A stretch of DNA of 64,000 nt from Peribacillus frigoritolerans_B (GCF_044762665.1 NZ_JBIWES010000003.1:186001-250000), one strand, 5' to 3'; counted from the first letter of the stretch, positions 50,346 to 58,623 are shown. The notes: a model not told the origin generated them from the letters alone. Numbers and translations: made by a program.

Positions 50346-51275
50346 TTATTTGCTGAATACGTCCGTTAAGACCGGCACGATTTGTTTTTTACGCGATACA
50401 ACGCCTTCCAAGACGGCGATGTTGTTGTTCAATGAAACGTCGTATGCTTTTTCCACTGCATAAGCCGCTTTACCAAGAGCCAAGGCAACGGAATCATTAG
50501 TCAAGATATCCGTTACGACGAATAGGAACAAGTCCAATTCCTTCACAGCGATGACCGCTTCAATCGCGGATTCCAATTCCTCTTGCTTAGCAAGGACTTC
50601 GTTCGGATCAACAGCATTGACCTGTGCTATCTCCACTTTAGCCATTCCCATGGAGAATTCCTTTGCATCAAGAGTGATAAGCTGGGCAATCGTTTTATCG
50701 CTCAAGTCAGCTCCCGCTTTCAACATTTCCAAGCCATATGTTTCGGCGTCAACTCCCGCAATGGCAGCCAATTCCATTGCTGCTGCAACGTCTTGCTCCG
50801 TGCAAGTCGGTGATTTGAACAATAAAGAATCGGAAATGATGGCAGACAGCATAAGACCTGCGATTGCTTTAGGAACTTCAATGCCGTTTTCTTTATAAAT
50901 TTTATTTAAAATGGTTGCCGTACAGCCAACTGGTTCCGCACGGTAATATAAAGGATCGCTTGTTTCAAAGTTAGCGATACGGTGATGGTCGATAACTTCC
51001 AGCACACGGACTTGGTCAATATCTTCAGCACTTTGCTGGCGTTCGTTATGATCGACCAGGATTACGCCGTCAGCTTCCCCTGCAACTTTTTCCACAAGAC
51101 GGGGAGCGTCGAATTTGAATTGGTCCAATGCATATTGAGTTTCACCATTCACTTCACCCAGACGAACTGGTTCAGCGTTGATACCTAACTGCTTTTTCAG
51201 ATCCGCATAAGCGATTGCCGAACAGATTGTGTCTGTATCCGGGTTTTTATGTCCAAAAACTAATAATTTTTCCAA
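50346..51275 (-). CDS. ppaC: Manganese-dependent inorganic pyrophosphatase (family II)
   Basis: A 309-residue DHH-superfamily enzyme that hydrolyses pyrophosphate in the cytoplasm. Metal-binding motifs in order: FGHKNPDTDTICSA (residues about 8-21), ILVDHNERQQ (about 73-82) and VIDHHRIANF (about 95-104); the C-terminal DHHA2 domain closes over the site and ends with VVSRKKQIVP, the SRKKQ substrate loop. Length is exactly family-typical. It starts with TTG behind AAAGGGG. It stands alone and is probably constitutive. Confidence 0.97.
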   Translation of the reverse strand: MEKLLVFGHKNPDTDTICSAIAYADLKKQLGINAEPVRLGEVNGETQYALDQFKFDAPRLVEKVAGEADGVILVDHNERQQSAEDIDQVRVLEVIDHHRIANFETSDPLYYRAEPVGCTATILNKIYKENGIEVPKAIAGLMLSAIISDSLLFKSPTCTEQDVAAAMELAAIAGVDAETYGLEMLKAGADLSDKTIAQLITLDAKEFSMGMAKVEIAQVNAVDPNEVLAKQEELESAIEAVIAVKELDLFLFVVTDILTNDSVALALGKAAYAVEKAYDVSLNNNIAVLEGVVSRKKQIVPVLTDVFSK

Positions 51276-51582
51276 GATTTTATCCCCTTTTTCATAAATA
51301 TTTTTCCGCGAATCCCCTCACCGCAATAAGGGAGAGCCACCTTTACTAGACACTTTATTTTAACACAAAATCCCGTAAAATCAGCGCTTGAATTATCCTT
51401 TCCCCAATAAAATCTTTCATTCCTTGACTCTCTGCCATCACTTTGTCAATAGATAAGGGTTGGTTTTTTTCAAATATATTAGTTGAATTATCATCGTATA
51501 TGGCTTACGATAATATAAGCAGAAATACTAGATATTGATTACATAAACAATACCAATAACTATATATAGAATTTATTATAAT
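51276..51582. other. Intergenic region with the ribonucleotide reductase promoter
   Basis: About 300 bases between the divergent ppaC and nrd units. TATAAT at 51577-51582 directly precedes the riboswitch and is the best -10 candidate; I see no good -35 partner. No gene. Confidence 0.5.
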
Positions 51583-51740
51583 CCAAGGTGCCAGTGATGG
51601 CTGAAAAGGGAATCCGGTGCAAACCCGGAACTGTCCCCGCAACTGTAAATGTGACGAAATGAGAAAACCACTGTATAGCTCTTTATACGGGAAGGACTCA
51701 AAGTAGGATGATCATGAGTCAGGAGACCTGCCTTGAATTT
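51583..51740 (+). ncRNA. Cobalamin (B12) riboswitch
   Basis: The B12 aptamer core is clear: AAGGTGCC, then AAAGGGAATCCGGTGCAAA, CCGGAACTGTCCCCGCAACT and, at the 3' side, the B12 box AGTCAGGAGACCTGCC. The transcript then passes an anti-terminator-like stem (AACGATAG / CTATCGTT) and a terminator before the reductase genes. Adenosylcobalamin binding should switch the operon off. Confidence 0.95.
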
Positions 51741-51828
51741 TTCACGTTTCTTATTCTTCGGGGATTGAGATGATGAAACGATAGTATAACGGCCATTTTT
51801 TCATGGCTCTTTTATTCTATCGTTTGAT

Positions 51829-51858
51829 CCGCCTCAATTCTTTGGGCGGTTTTTTTTT
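51829..51858 (+). terminator. Riboswitch expression-platform terminator
   Basis: CCGCC pairs with GGCGG across an 11-base loop and is followed by nine T residues, 33 bases before the nrdA start. It acts as the off-state terminator of the B12 riboswitch. Confidence 0.85.
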
Positions 51859-51890
51859 ATTTTAGCGGAAGTTACCAAGGAGGATTATTA

Positions 51891-54188
51891 ATGACTCAAA
51901 CATATAACTCTACCATAAGTGAAAATGACACAGAAACGAAATCCATCCAGCTTGAGACGTTATCGAAGGAATTCGAAGGCCGTCTCGATATGGAAAAGTT
52001 CAAAAAGCGTTTTACAAAATGGCTTGATCGCAAAAGTGACTCAACCGAAGAACAGGCATCAAAAAAACTGATTCAGCTCGCTCTTGAAGGTGTGGATATC
52101 GATGCTCCGGATTGGACGTTCGTTGCTGCAGCAGAACTGTTGAATACAATGTATAGGGATGCACAAGCCAATCGAGGTTATGAAGGCAAGAGTTATGGCC
52201 CATTCTATGAGCTGATCACGGAACTTTCCCAGCTTTCGGAAGGTCAGCGTTATCCCATTTATAAACCAGAACTGCTATCTTCATATACGAAAGCGGAAAT
52301 TGAGGAATTGGGTTCGGTGATCGACCCGGAAAAAGATAAATTATTCTCTTACATAGGCATCTACTTATTGAACGACCGCTATCTAGCCCGCCCAAAAAAG
52401 GACAAGGTCTACGAACTTCCACAAGAACGTTTCATGATCATCGCAATGGAAATCATGCGAATGGAAAAAACGGAGCATCGCCTGCAACTTATAAAAGAAG
52501 CATACTGGGCCATGTCCAACCTTTATATGACCGTTGCGACTCCTACACTCTCCAATGCAGGTAAAACACATGGGCAGTTAAGCTCTTGCTTTATCGACGC
52601 AATTGAAGATTCCATTGACGGAATTTACCTATCAAACTACGATGCGGCAAAAGTATCTAAATTCGGCGGCGGTGTCGGCCTTTACGTTGGTAAGGTCCGC
52701 TCACTTGGTTCTGATATCCGGGGTTTCTCTGGAAACAGTTCCGGTACGACGCCCTGGATTCGACTATTCAACCAGACAGCTGTAAGTGTCGATCAATTGG
52801 GTCAACGTAAAGGTGCCATCGCGATTTACTTGGATGCCTGGCATAAAGATATCATGAGCTTCCTCGATTTGAAGACACAAAACGGGGACGACAGATTAAA
52901 AGCCCATGACATTTTTACAGGTGTTTGCATTCCCGATTTATTCATGGAGGCTGTACGCGACAGAAAAGAATGGTATCTTTTCGATCCGCATACCGTTAAG
53001 CAAACCCTTGGATTTTCACTTGAAGATCTTTATGACGAGAAGAAAGGCGAAGGAAGCTTCAGGAATCATTATGCACTTGCAGTCGAGGCCGCAGAAAATG
53101 GCACACTTCCAAACTATAGCTTTGAAAAAATCAATGCGATGGACATCATGAAAAGCATCATGATTTCTCAATTAGAAGAAGGCGTACCGTATATGTTCTA
53201 CCGCGATGAGGTGAATAGGAAGAATCCGAATAAACATAAAGGTATGATTTATTGTTCTAACCTTTGCACGGAGATTGCCCAAAACCTAAGCCCTTCGACG
53301 ATCACGGATGAATATGAAACAGAAGATGGAGATGTTGTTGTCGTTCGTAAAAGCGGCGATTTCGTTGTCTGCAATCTTTCATCCATTAACTTGCCCCGAG
53401 CGGTGGGCAGCGATGTTTTGGAAAGATTGATTCCCATTCAGATCCGTATGCTGGACAATGTCATTGATGTGAATAATCTTCCTGTCAAACAAGCATCCAT
53501 CTCGAACAAGCGTTACCGGGCAATTGGTTTAGGAACGTTTGGATGGCATCATTTACTTGCCACAGAGAATATTTATTGGGAATCCGATGAGGCTGTTCAC
53601 TATGCAGATGCTTTATACGAAAAGATCGCTTACTTAACAATCAAGGCATCCAACGAATTGGCCAAGGAAAAAGGATCTTACCCATATTTTGAAGGTTCAG
53701 ATTGGCATACAGGGGACTATTTCGAACTGCGTGACTATACAGATCAAAAATGGCTGGATTTAAAAGCAGACGTGCAGGAGCACGGGACCCGTAATGGATA
53801 TTTAATGGCGATTGCCCCCAATTCATCGACAGCCAAAATCGGTAATTCAACGGATGGAATCGATCCTTTGTATGAAATTGAATTTTACGAAGAAAAGAAA
53901 AACTTCAAATTCAAGGTGACCGCACCAGGCTTGACGCCAAATACGTATGAATATTATAAAAAGACGCGATTCAATTTGGACCAACTGGAAAGCATCAGGC
54001 AAAATGCGGCCCGCCAACGCCATATTGACCAAGCAATCAGCTTTAATCTGTATGTACACAATACAATCAAAGCGAAGGTTCTCTTGGATATCCATTTAAC
54101 GGCATGGGAAAGCGGGTTGAAATCGACGTATTATGTTCGTTCGACTTCTTCCGAATATGACAATGCCTGCGAAAGCTGTTCAAGTTAA
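51891..54188 (+). CDS. nrdA: Class I ribonucleoside-diphosphate reductase, large (alpha) subunit
   Basis: A 765-residue catalytic subunit that reduces ribonucleoside diphosphates to deoxy forms. Catalytic residues are visible: the substrate cysteine in GQLSSCFID, the N-x-C-x-E radical motif in CSNLCTEIAQN, the second redox cysteine in FVVCNLSSINL, and the shuttling pair ACESCSS at the C-terminus. The layout matches class Ia NrdA (DAPDWTFVAAAELL, FSYIGIYLL), but the N-terminal ATP-cone is missing: only about 50 residues precede the core, so dATP inhibition through that domain is not expected. AAGGAGG precedes the ATG. It is under the B12 riboswitch and followed by nrdB. Confidence 0.93.
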   Translation: MTQTYNSTISENDTETKSIQLETLSKEFEGRLDMEKFKKRFTKWLDRKSDSTEEQASKKLIQLALEGVDIDAPDWTFVAAAELLNTMYRDAQANRGYEGKSYGPFYELITELSQLSEGQRYPIYKPELLSSYTKAEIEELGSVIDPEKDKLFSYIGIYLLNDRYLARPKKDKVYELPQERFMIIAMEIMRMEKTEHRLQLIKEAYWAMSNLYMTVATPTLSNAGKTHGQLSSCFIDAIEDSIDGIYLSNYDAAKVSKFGGGVGLYVGKVRSLGSDIRGFSGNSSGTTPWIRLFNQTAVSVDQLGQRKGAIAIYLDAWHKDIMSFLDLKTQNGDDRLKAHDIFTGVCIPDLFMEAVRDRKEWYLFDPHTVKQTLGFSLEDLYDEKKGEGSFRNHYALAVEAAENGTLPNYSFEKINAMDIMKSIMISQLEEGVPYMFYRDEVNRKNPNKHKGMIYCSNLCTEIAQNLSPSTITDEYETEDGDVVVVRKSGDFVVCNLSSINLPRAVGSDVLERLIPIQIRMLDNVIDVNNLPVKQASISNKRYRAIGLGTFGWHHLLATENIYWESDEAVHYADALYEKIAYLTIKASNELAKEKGSYPYFEGSDWHTGDYFELRDYTDQKWLDLKADVQEHGTRNGYLMAIAPNSSTAKIGNSTDGIDPLYEIEFYEEKKNFKFKVTAPGLTPNTYEYYKKTRFNLDQLESIRQNAARQRHIDQAISFNLYVHNTIKAKVLLDIHLTAWESGLKSTYYVRSTSSEYDNACESCSS

Positions 54189-54233
54189 CGACAAGCATGA
54201 CCCAGTAATCTATTCTTAAAGGAGTTTTCACGA

Positions 54234-55286
54234 ATGACCAATCATATCAAAAAAATTCGGATGCTCGAACCGACGCATCCAACCAAGGCAACCGGTGTTT
54301 TCAAAGGAGAAGCTTCAGGCTTCCTCCTTTGGAACGATATTCAGTATGAAAAATTCTATGATACCTATACACAGCTCATCAATAACTTTTGGAAGCCTTC
54401 GAGCGTGAACATGATTCAGGATAAAAAGCAGTGGGGCGAATTGGATGAAGATATCCAGGATGCTTTTCTCGATATCCTTACGATGATTGCTGGAATGGAC
54501 AGTCTTCAAACGCCCACTTTAGTAGAAATTCTTCGGTACATCAAAGATCCGGCGGCAAAAGCTATCCTGGCCAACATGGCCCAGCAGGAATCGATCCATA
54601 ATGAGTCTTATTCCTATATCCTTGCTTCCTTGATTCCGGTAGGTAAGCAAAAACAGCTTTTCGACCGCATCAAAGAACATCCTGAAGTGATTAAGCGTAA
54701 CCAACCGATCGTTGATGCTTATCAAACGTTCGTGGACGATCCCAGCCCTCAGCATTTATTCGAGGCACTGATCCATTCAACGAACCTTGAAGGGATTTAT
54801 TTCTATCTGGCTTTCGCCTTTTATTATAATTTAGGACGCCAAAATCTAATGACCGGTTCCGCTACGATGATATCCTATATTCATCGCGATGAAATGGTCC
54901 ATTTCGATTTCATTGGTATGCTCATTCAAATCTTGATGTATGAATATCCTGAGTTAAATAATGAAGATAACACGAAGTTCATCTATACAACGATTGAAAA
55001 AGCAGTCGATCTCGAAAAAGAATGGTCTGAATATATGCTCGAAGATATCCAAACGAAAGCCGATCTCGATTTGGAAGAATTCAATGAGTACATTGAATAT
55101 ATCGCCAATAAACGGTTACGTATGCTGGGCCTTGATAATTTGTATAAAGAGTATGGCGAAAACCCGATGCCATGGATCAAAACATTCGATGATGAATCCA
55201 TCGGTCTTACCAAAACCGATTTCTTCGAACAGAAGTCAAGGACATACAGTCAAGTAAATGCCAGCAATGGGTTCGATGAGCTGTAA
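54234..55286 (+). CDS. nrdB: Class I ribonucleotide reductase, small (beta) subunit
   Basis: A 350-residue ferritin-like subunit that holds the dimetal-tyrosyl cofactor. Metal ligands: the aspartate in AGMDSLQTP, ExxH in QQESIHNESY, glutamate in TNLEGIYFY and ExxH in HRDEMVHFDF. The radical tyrosine is four residues after the first ligand histidine (HNESY), in the classical position. The C-terminus NGFDEL is the tail that docks in the alpha subunit. AAAGGAG precedes the ATG, 45 bp after nrdA. The flavodoxin gene overlaps its end, suggesting an assembly or reduction partner; whether the cofactor is Fe2 or Mn2 cannot be told. Confidence 0.94.
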   Translation: MTNHIKKIRMLEPTHPTKATGVFKGEASGFLLWNDIQYEKFYDTYTQLINNFWKPSSVNMIQDKKQWGELDEDIQDAFLDILTMIAGMDSLQTPTLVEILRYIKDPAAKAILANMAQQESIHNESYSYILASLIPVGKQKQLFDRIKEHPEVIKRNQPIVDAYQTFVDDPSPQHLFEALIHSTNLEGIYFYLAFAFYYNLGRQNLMTGSATMISYIHRDEMVHFDFIGMLIQILMYEYPELNNEDNTKFIYTTIEKAVDLEKEWSEYMLEDIQTKADLDLEEFNEYIEYIANKRLRMLGLDNLYKEYGENPMPWIKTFDDESIGLTKTDFFEQKSRTYSQVNASNGFDEL

Positions 55287-55695
55287 AGTTGCCATTGTCT
55301 ATCATTCTGCCGGCGGCAATACAAAAGCGCTTGCTGAAGCCCTGGCTTCACTTTTACCTGCAGCAGGACTATATCGAACGAATGAATTCGATTTATGTAC
55401 ATTGCCGGATTACGATGCATTGATCGTCGGCACCTATACATGGGGCAACGGGGAGCTTCCCGCTAAATCAGCAGCCCTTTATAAAGAACTGGAACAGTTG
55501 CCTATTGCTCACCTGAAAACGGGAGTCTTCGGCACTGGTGAAACCAACTATAATCATTTTTGTGGGGCGGTCGATCATTTCCGGGACATGTTATTTGCCA
55601 AGAGCCAGTTATTGGTTACATTGAAGATAGAACAGATGTATCAAGAATCAGACCTGCCCAGACTTCAAAAGTTCGCCTCGCTATTCCAGAACTGA
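55276..55695 (+). CDS. Flavodoxin, overlapping the nrdB 3' end
   Basis: A flavodoxin of about 139 residues that binds FMN. The phosphate loop is SAGGNTKALAE (residues about 11-21), the first isoalloxazine loop TYTWGNGELP and the second GTGETNYNHFCGAVD, close to Bacillus YkuN/YkuP. The start is an ATG inside the nrdB reading frame (MSCKVAIVYHS); ATGs 12 and 18 bases upstream are also possible. The overlap and shared operon strongly suggest it serves the reductase, in the way NrdI activates class Ib enzymes or flavodoxin reduces the cofactor. It is longer than NrdI and lacks its typical start. A perfect terminator follows. Confidence 0.88.
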   Translation: MSCKVAIVYHSAGGNTKALAEALASLLPAAGLYRTNEFDLCTLPDYDALIVGTYTWGNGELPAKSAALYKELEQLPIAHLKTGVFGTGETNYNHFCGAVDHFRDMLFAKSQLLVTLKIEQMYQESDLPRLQKFASLFQN

Positions 55696-55740
55696 CTGAA
55701 AGGGGATATGCGTTTTCGCATATCCCCTTTCAGTACTTTT
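55696..55740 (+). terminator. Strong rho-independent terminator of the nrd operon
   Basis: A 17-bp perfect stem (CTGAAAGGGGATATGCG and complement) with a TTTT loop; TACTTTT follows. The left arm lies over the flavodoxin stop codon. Confidence 0.92.
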
Positions 55741-55815
55741 AATAAAAATTGGCTCCCTCTATCATGGCAGCGGTAAGCATGAAGTATAATGGAAGAAAAA
55801 AGGAGATGATATCCA

Positions 55816-55983
55816 ATGACTGAGAATATAACCCAGTTCCTGCCTATCCTTTTTATGCTAGTGCTTGTCGCATTCGTTATATTCATCGTGTTTTTCCTGT
55901 CAGGGCATTTTAATCGTTCTAAAAGGATCGAAGAAAAATTGGACAAAGCATTAAAGGAAATCGCCGAAAAAAAAGAAAAATAA
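55816..55983 (+). CDS. 55-residue membrane protein (DUF4083-like)
   Basis: One membrane helix (LPILFMLVLVAFVIFIVFFL) is followed by a charged helical tail (HFNRSKRIEEKLDKALKEIA). This matches the small DUF4083-type proteins common in Bacillus, whose function is unknown. AAAGGAGATGATATCC precedes the ATG. A terminator begins at the stop codon. It is a single gene between the nrd operon and the cold-shock gene. Confidence 0.78.
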   Translation: MTENITQFLPILFMLVLVAFVIFIVFFLSGHFNRSKRIEEKLDKALKEIAEKKEK

Positions 55984-56012
55984 AAAGACTCCAAAATAGG
56001 AGTCTTTTTTTA
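55982..56012. terminator. Bidirectional terminator
   Basis: The stem AAAAAGACTCC / GGAGTCTTTTT has a six-base loop and a T run. The A-run on the left serves the convergent cold-shock gene. Confidence 0.9.
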
Positions 56013-56023
56013 TATGCGTTCAA

Positions 56024-56221
56024 TTATTTTTGAACGTTAGCAGCTTGTGGTCCACGAGCGCCTTGCTCGATTTCGAAAGAAACTTCTTGGCCTTCTTCAA
56101 GCGTTTTGAAGCCTTCACCTTGGATAGCTGAGAAATGTACGAATACATCGTCTTGGCCTTCAACTTCGATGAAACCGAAACCTTTTTCTGCGTTAAACCA
56201 TTTTACTTTACCTTGTACCAT
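56024..56221 (-). CDS. Cold-shock protein (CspA/CspB family)
   Basis: A 65-residue single-domain OB-fold RNA chaperone. RNP1 is KGFGFIEV and RNP2 is DVFVHFSAI, with the usual aromatic residues intact, and VSFEIEQGARGPQAANV at the end. It is closest in pattern to Bacillus CspB/CspD, but the exact paralog is not decidable. AGGAGG precedes the ATG (MVQGKVKWF). About 150 bases of unusually AT-rich DNA upstream probably form the long structured 5' leader typical of cold-shock genes. Confidence 0.95.
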   Translation of the reverse strand: MVQGKVKWFNAEKGFGFIEVEGQDDVFVHFSAIQGEGFKTLEEGQEVSFEIEQGARGPQAANVQK

Positions 56222-56418
56222 GATAGTTCCTCCTGTGTTTGGAAAAATCCATTTTATTACTATTTTTGGTTCTGGATAATGTTTCAAGAGGAATCCTATT
56301 ACAGTAAATCCTTCTTTCAAACTTTTCCGAACAAAAATAATTACTCATATTATATCATGGAAAATCCTAAAAAAACAAGATTATCGCAGTAAATCAACCG
56401 ACAAATTATCCTAAAATT

Positions 56419-56910
56419 CTACATATTCCTCTTCTTGCTTTGTCGGAAGCCTTCGTCCAATAAGTAGCGCTCCGCCTCTACCGGACTTTCGAAACATTCC
56501 TCAAGATTCGACCCTGAATAAACATTCCAAAGCAGGTCTTCCCTTTCAAGTGTAAGCTCTTGCTTTTCAGGGCCAATCCATGCCCCTTCCAACCTAGCGA
56601 ACTCGTTTACCTCTTCTTCGAATTCAGCCGGAGGTTCAGATAGGTAGTCCACGCTTCTTTGAATCAATTCTTTTAATTCCGCTTCATTATAGTCACGTAT
56701 ATTGATAAACCCTTTACGGTCAGTGTCTTTTTTTCTCATATGCCCTGCATAAACGAATCCATTTCCATTGGGATGCAAGTGCTGAACGACGATTTTTTTC
56801 TCCTGGACGCTATCTGGATAATGGAAGTTCACACGTCCCAATGAAACGTCTTTTCGCTGTAATTCCGGAAAAGTTTCAATGATGCTCAATTTTTCTTCAA
56901 ATGTTAACAA
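56419..56910 (-). CDS. Conserved-looking hypothetical protein (163 residues)
   Basis: An acidic soluble protein of unknown family. The first half looks like a beta-rich domain (RVNFHYPDSVQEKKIVVQHL, GNGFVYAGHMRKK) and the second is helical and Glu-rich with a tryptophan near each end (EGAWIGPEKQELT, LLWNVYSGSNLEECF). It starts with TTG behind GAGG. The cold-shock gene follows on the same strand after about 200 bp, and ModB precedes it. No signal peptide or membrane segment. Confidence 0.65.
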   Translation of the reverse strand: MLTFEEKLSIIETFPELQRKDVSLGRVNFHYPDSVQEKKIVVQHLHPNGNGFVYAGHMRKKDTDRKGFINIRDYNEAELKELIQRSVDYLSEPPAEFEEEVNEFARLEGAWIGPEKQELTLEREDLLWNVYSGSNLEECFESPVEAERYLLDEGFRQSKKRNM

Positions 56911-57020
56911 ATTTCTTCCTCATTTCATTAGTTCATATTGTTTGTCGATTATAACACAGACTGATTAGAAACAATAATCTCCCTCTTCCATTATTATGTA
57001 CGGAAAGGGAGAAGCAGCAT

Positions 57021-57674
57021 TCATTTTATGTATGTCACGATAAAAAGCATAATGAATGAAATGACAATGATTACGGCAACCCATAGCCAGGCTAATGTCA
57101 TATTCCCGGAGTCCATGGCGATATATATCGCGGTCGGTATGGTTTGTGTCTGTCCGGGAATGTTTCCGGCAAACATGAGTGTGGCCCCGAATTCACCCAA
57201 TGCACGCGCAGAACTCATAATGGCACCTGTGACGATGGATTTGACCGCCAATGGAAGGGATACAAACAGGAACAATTTCCATTCGCCCGCCCCGTCAACC
57301 CTTGCTGCATTTTCAATTTCCTCATCTATACCTTCAAAGCCCGTTTTAGCGGATTGGTACATAAGCGGAAAAGCCACCACGGTAGATGCAATGACTGCCG
57401 CCCACCACGTGAACATCAGGGGCTGATCAAAAACCCTTTCAATGAATTGTCCCGGCATTCCATTCTTGCCAAAAATCACAATCAATAAAAAACCAACGAC
57501 GGACGGCGGCAAAACAAGCGGCAATAAAAACACTGTTTCCAACAGGACTTTTCCCCTGAATTGCTTTTTAGCCATCATTCGTGCCAGGATAATTCCTAAA
57601 ATGAAAACAAGGAGACCCGATAGTCCCGCCACTTGTATCGATAGCCTGACTGGTGACCAAAAATCCCCTGTCAT
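57021..57674 (-). CDS. modB: Molybdate ABC transporter permease ModB
   Basis: A 217-residue inner-membrane permease with five or six helices, which forms the molybdate channel with ModA and ModC. The cytoplasmic EAA loop is EEIENAARVDGAGEWKLFLF, and the helix LVLPPSVVGFLLIVIFG and the ARALGEFGATLMFAGNI segment are distinctive of ModB as opposed to CysT/CysW. Neither modA nor modC is adjacent. The ATG overlaps the stop of a 33-codon upstream ORF (ATGA), so it is probably translationally coupled to that peptide. Confidence 0.9.
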   Translation of the reverse strand: MTGDFWSPVRLSIQVAGLSGLLVFILGIILARMMAKKQFRGKVLLETVFLLPLVLPPSVVGFLLIVIFGKNGMPGQFIERVFDQPLMFTWWAAVIASTVVAFPLMYQSAKTGFEGIDEEIENAARVDGAGEWKLFLFVSLPLAVKSIVTGAIMSSARALGEFGATLMFAGNIPGQTQTIPTAIYIAMDSGNMTLAWLWVAVIIVISFIMLFIVTYIK

Positions 57675-57772
57675 GATACCACTCTCACATCACTGTTAAA
57701 TATCGGCATTTGCAGGTCCTTATTCGGCATCTTTACCCTAATGGTTTCTTTTTCATTAAAGGCAGATTTCAT
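57671..57772 (-). CDS. 33-residue ORF coupled to modB
   Basis: It reads MKSAFNEKETIRVKMPNKDL and ends in SDVRVVS. AAAGGGAG lies eight bases before the ATG, better than anything upstream of modB itself, and the TGA overlaps the modB ATG by four bases. It could be a leader peptide or a small protein. Its sequence is not similar to the C-terminus of ModA, so it is not an obvious remnant of the binding-protein gene. Confidence 0.5.
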   Translation of the reverse strand: MKSAFNEKETIRVKMPNKDLQMPIFNSDVRVVS

Positions 57773-57920
57773 TTCATTTTCTCCCTTTCTTTTAAAATAA
57801 CATTTAAGTTTATTTTTCTTGACATCTTGCTGACACAAAGAAACGTTAAAGTAAGAGTATCACAAATATAAAAATAATTTCATTCCAATAAACTTGAAAA
57901 CTTTGAAGGAGTCGATTTTA

Positions 57921-58316
57921 ATGGTAACAATTTATACTACTCCAAGCAGTTTAGCCTGTCGTAAAGCAAAAGCTTGGCTTAAGAAGAACGAAATTTCCTT
58001 TAATGAACGTAACCTATATTCGCAACCTCTTTCTATAGAAGAAATAAAAGAGATTTTACGTAAAACGGAAGGCGGGACAGATGAAATCATCTCAACCCGT
58101 TCCAAGAAATTCAAAAGCCTGAATATCGATATAAATAATACACCGCTTAATGATCTTTGCAAGCTTATTCAAGATAACCCGGATTTACTTCGCCGGCCAA
58201 TCATTTTCGACCATAAGAACTTGCATGCAGGATATAATGAAGAGGAAATGGGACGCTTCCTTCCAAGGAAGGTCCGTCATGTACAATTATGGCGTGCAAT
58301 CAGCCAATTAGCTTAA
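57921..58316 (+). CDS. Spx/MgsR family regulator with SxxC in place of the CxxC switch
   Basis: A 131-residue ArsC-fold regulator that binds the RNA polymerase alpha subunit C-terminal domain. Alignment to Spx is collinear: MVTIYTTPSS begins the domain, TEGGTDEIISTRS keeps Gly52 and Arg60 needed for polymerase contact, and LRRPIIFDHKNLHAGYNEEE and FLPRKVR follow. The redox disulfide is altered: Cys10 is serine and only Cys13 remains. The C-terminus SQLA lacks the LAN-type end used for ClpXP turnover of Spx. AAGGAG precedes the ATG at nine bases; the frame runs further upstream without a site. Confidence 0.9.
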   Translation: MVTIYTTPSSLACRKAKAWLKKNEISFNERNLYSQPLSIEEIKEILRKTEGGTDEIISTRSKKFKSLNIDINNTPLNDLCKLIQDNPDLLRRPIIFDHKNLHAGYNEEEMGRFLPRKVRHVQLWRAISQLA

Positions 58317-58340
58317 TTAGTTAGCATTCTGCATAATGAG

Positions 58341-58371
58341 AGGGTTGTCCATTACAACGGACAACCCTTTA
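58341..58371 (+). terminator. Rho-independent terminator after the Spx-like gene
   Basis: The perfect 10-bp stem AGGGTTGTCC / GGACAACCCT is followed by TTAGTTT. An almost identical hairpin recurs at 58624. Confidence 0.8.
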
Positions 58372-58448
58372 GTTTGTCGACCATGATTAAAATACCCTCG
58401 GTCATACTCTATAATTTTTCACTGTTTTATAATAGGATGAAACTTTTC

Positions 58449-58556
58449 TTGATTGACACTCCAGGGGACTCGCTTTCTGCGGGCGTTCTCGCGCCTGTGG
58501 GGTCTCCTTGGGTACGCTTTTCCTAGCAGGAGTCTCGAACACCCGCACCAATCAAC
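58449..58556 (-). repeat. Dispersed repeat, type B, reverse orientation
   Basis: It runs from CTTGATTGACACTCC to ACCAATCAACTGG with inverted ends TTGATTG / CAATCAA, and shares GGGACTCGCTTTCTGCGGGC, CCTGTGGGGTCTCCTTGGG and GCAGGAGTCTCG. It is slightly shorter than the 20-kb copies. Confidence 0.85.
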
Positions 58557-58579
58557 TGGATTGTTTTTTCAAATAAAAA

Positions 58580-58619
58580 ACTGTAGGCAAACCGGCTTTT
58601 CCCCGAGTTTGCCTACAGT
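58580..58619. terminator. Long hairpin beside the repeat
   Basis: A 13-bp perfect stem (ACTGTAGGCAAAC and complement) with a 14-base loop, between the repeat and the terminator of the kinase gene. Its role is unclear; it may block read-through. Confidence 0.6.
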
Positions 58620-58623
58620 CTGG

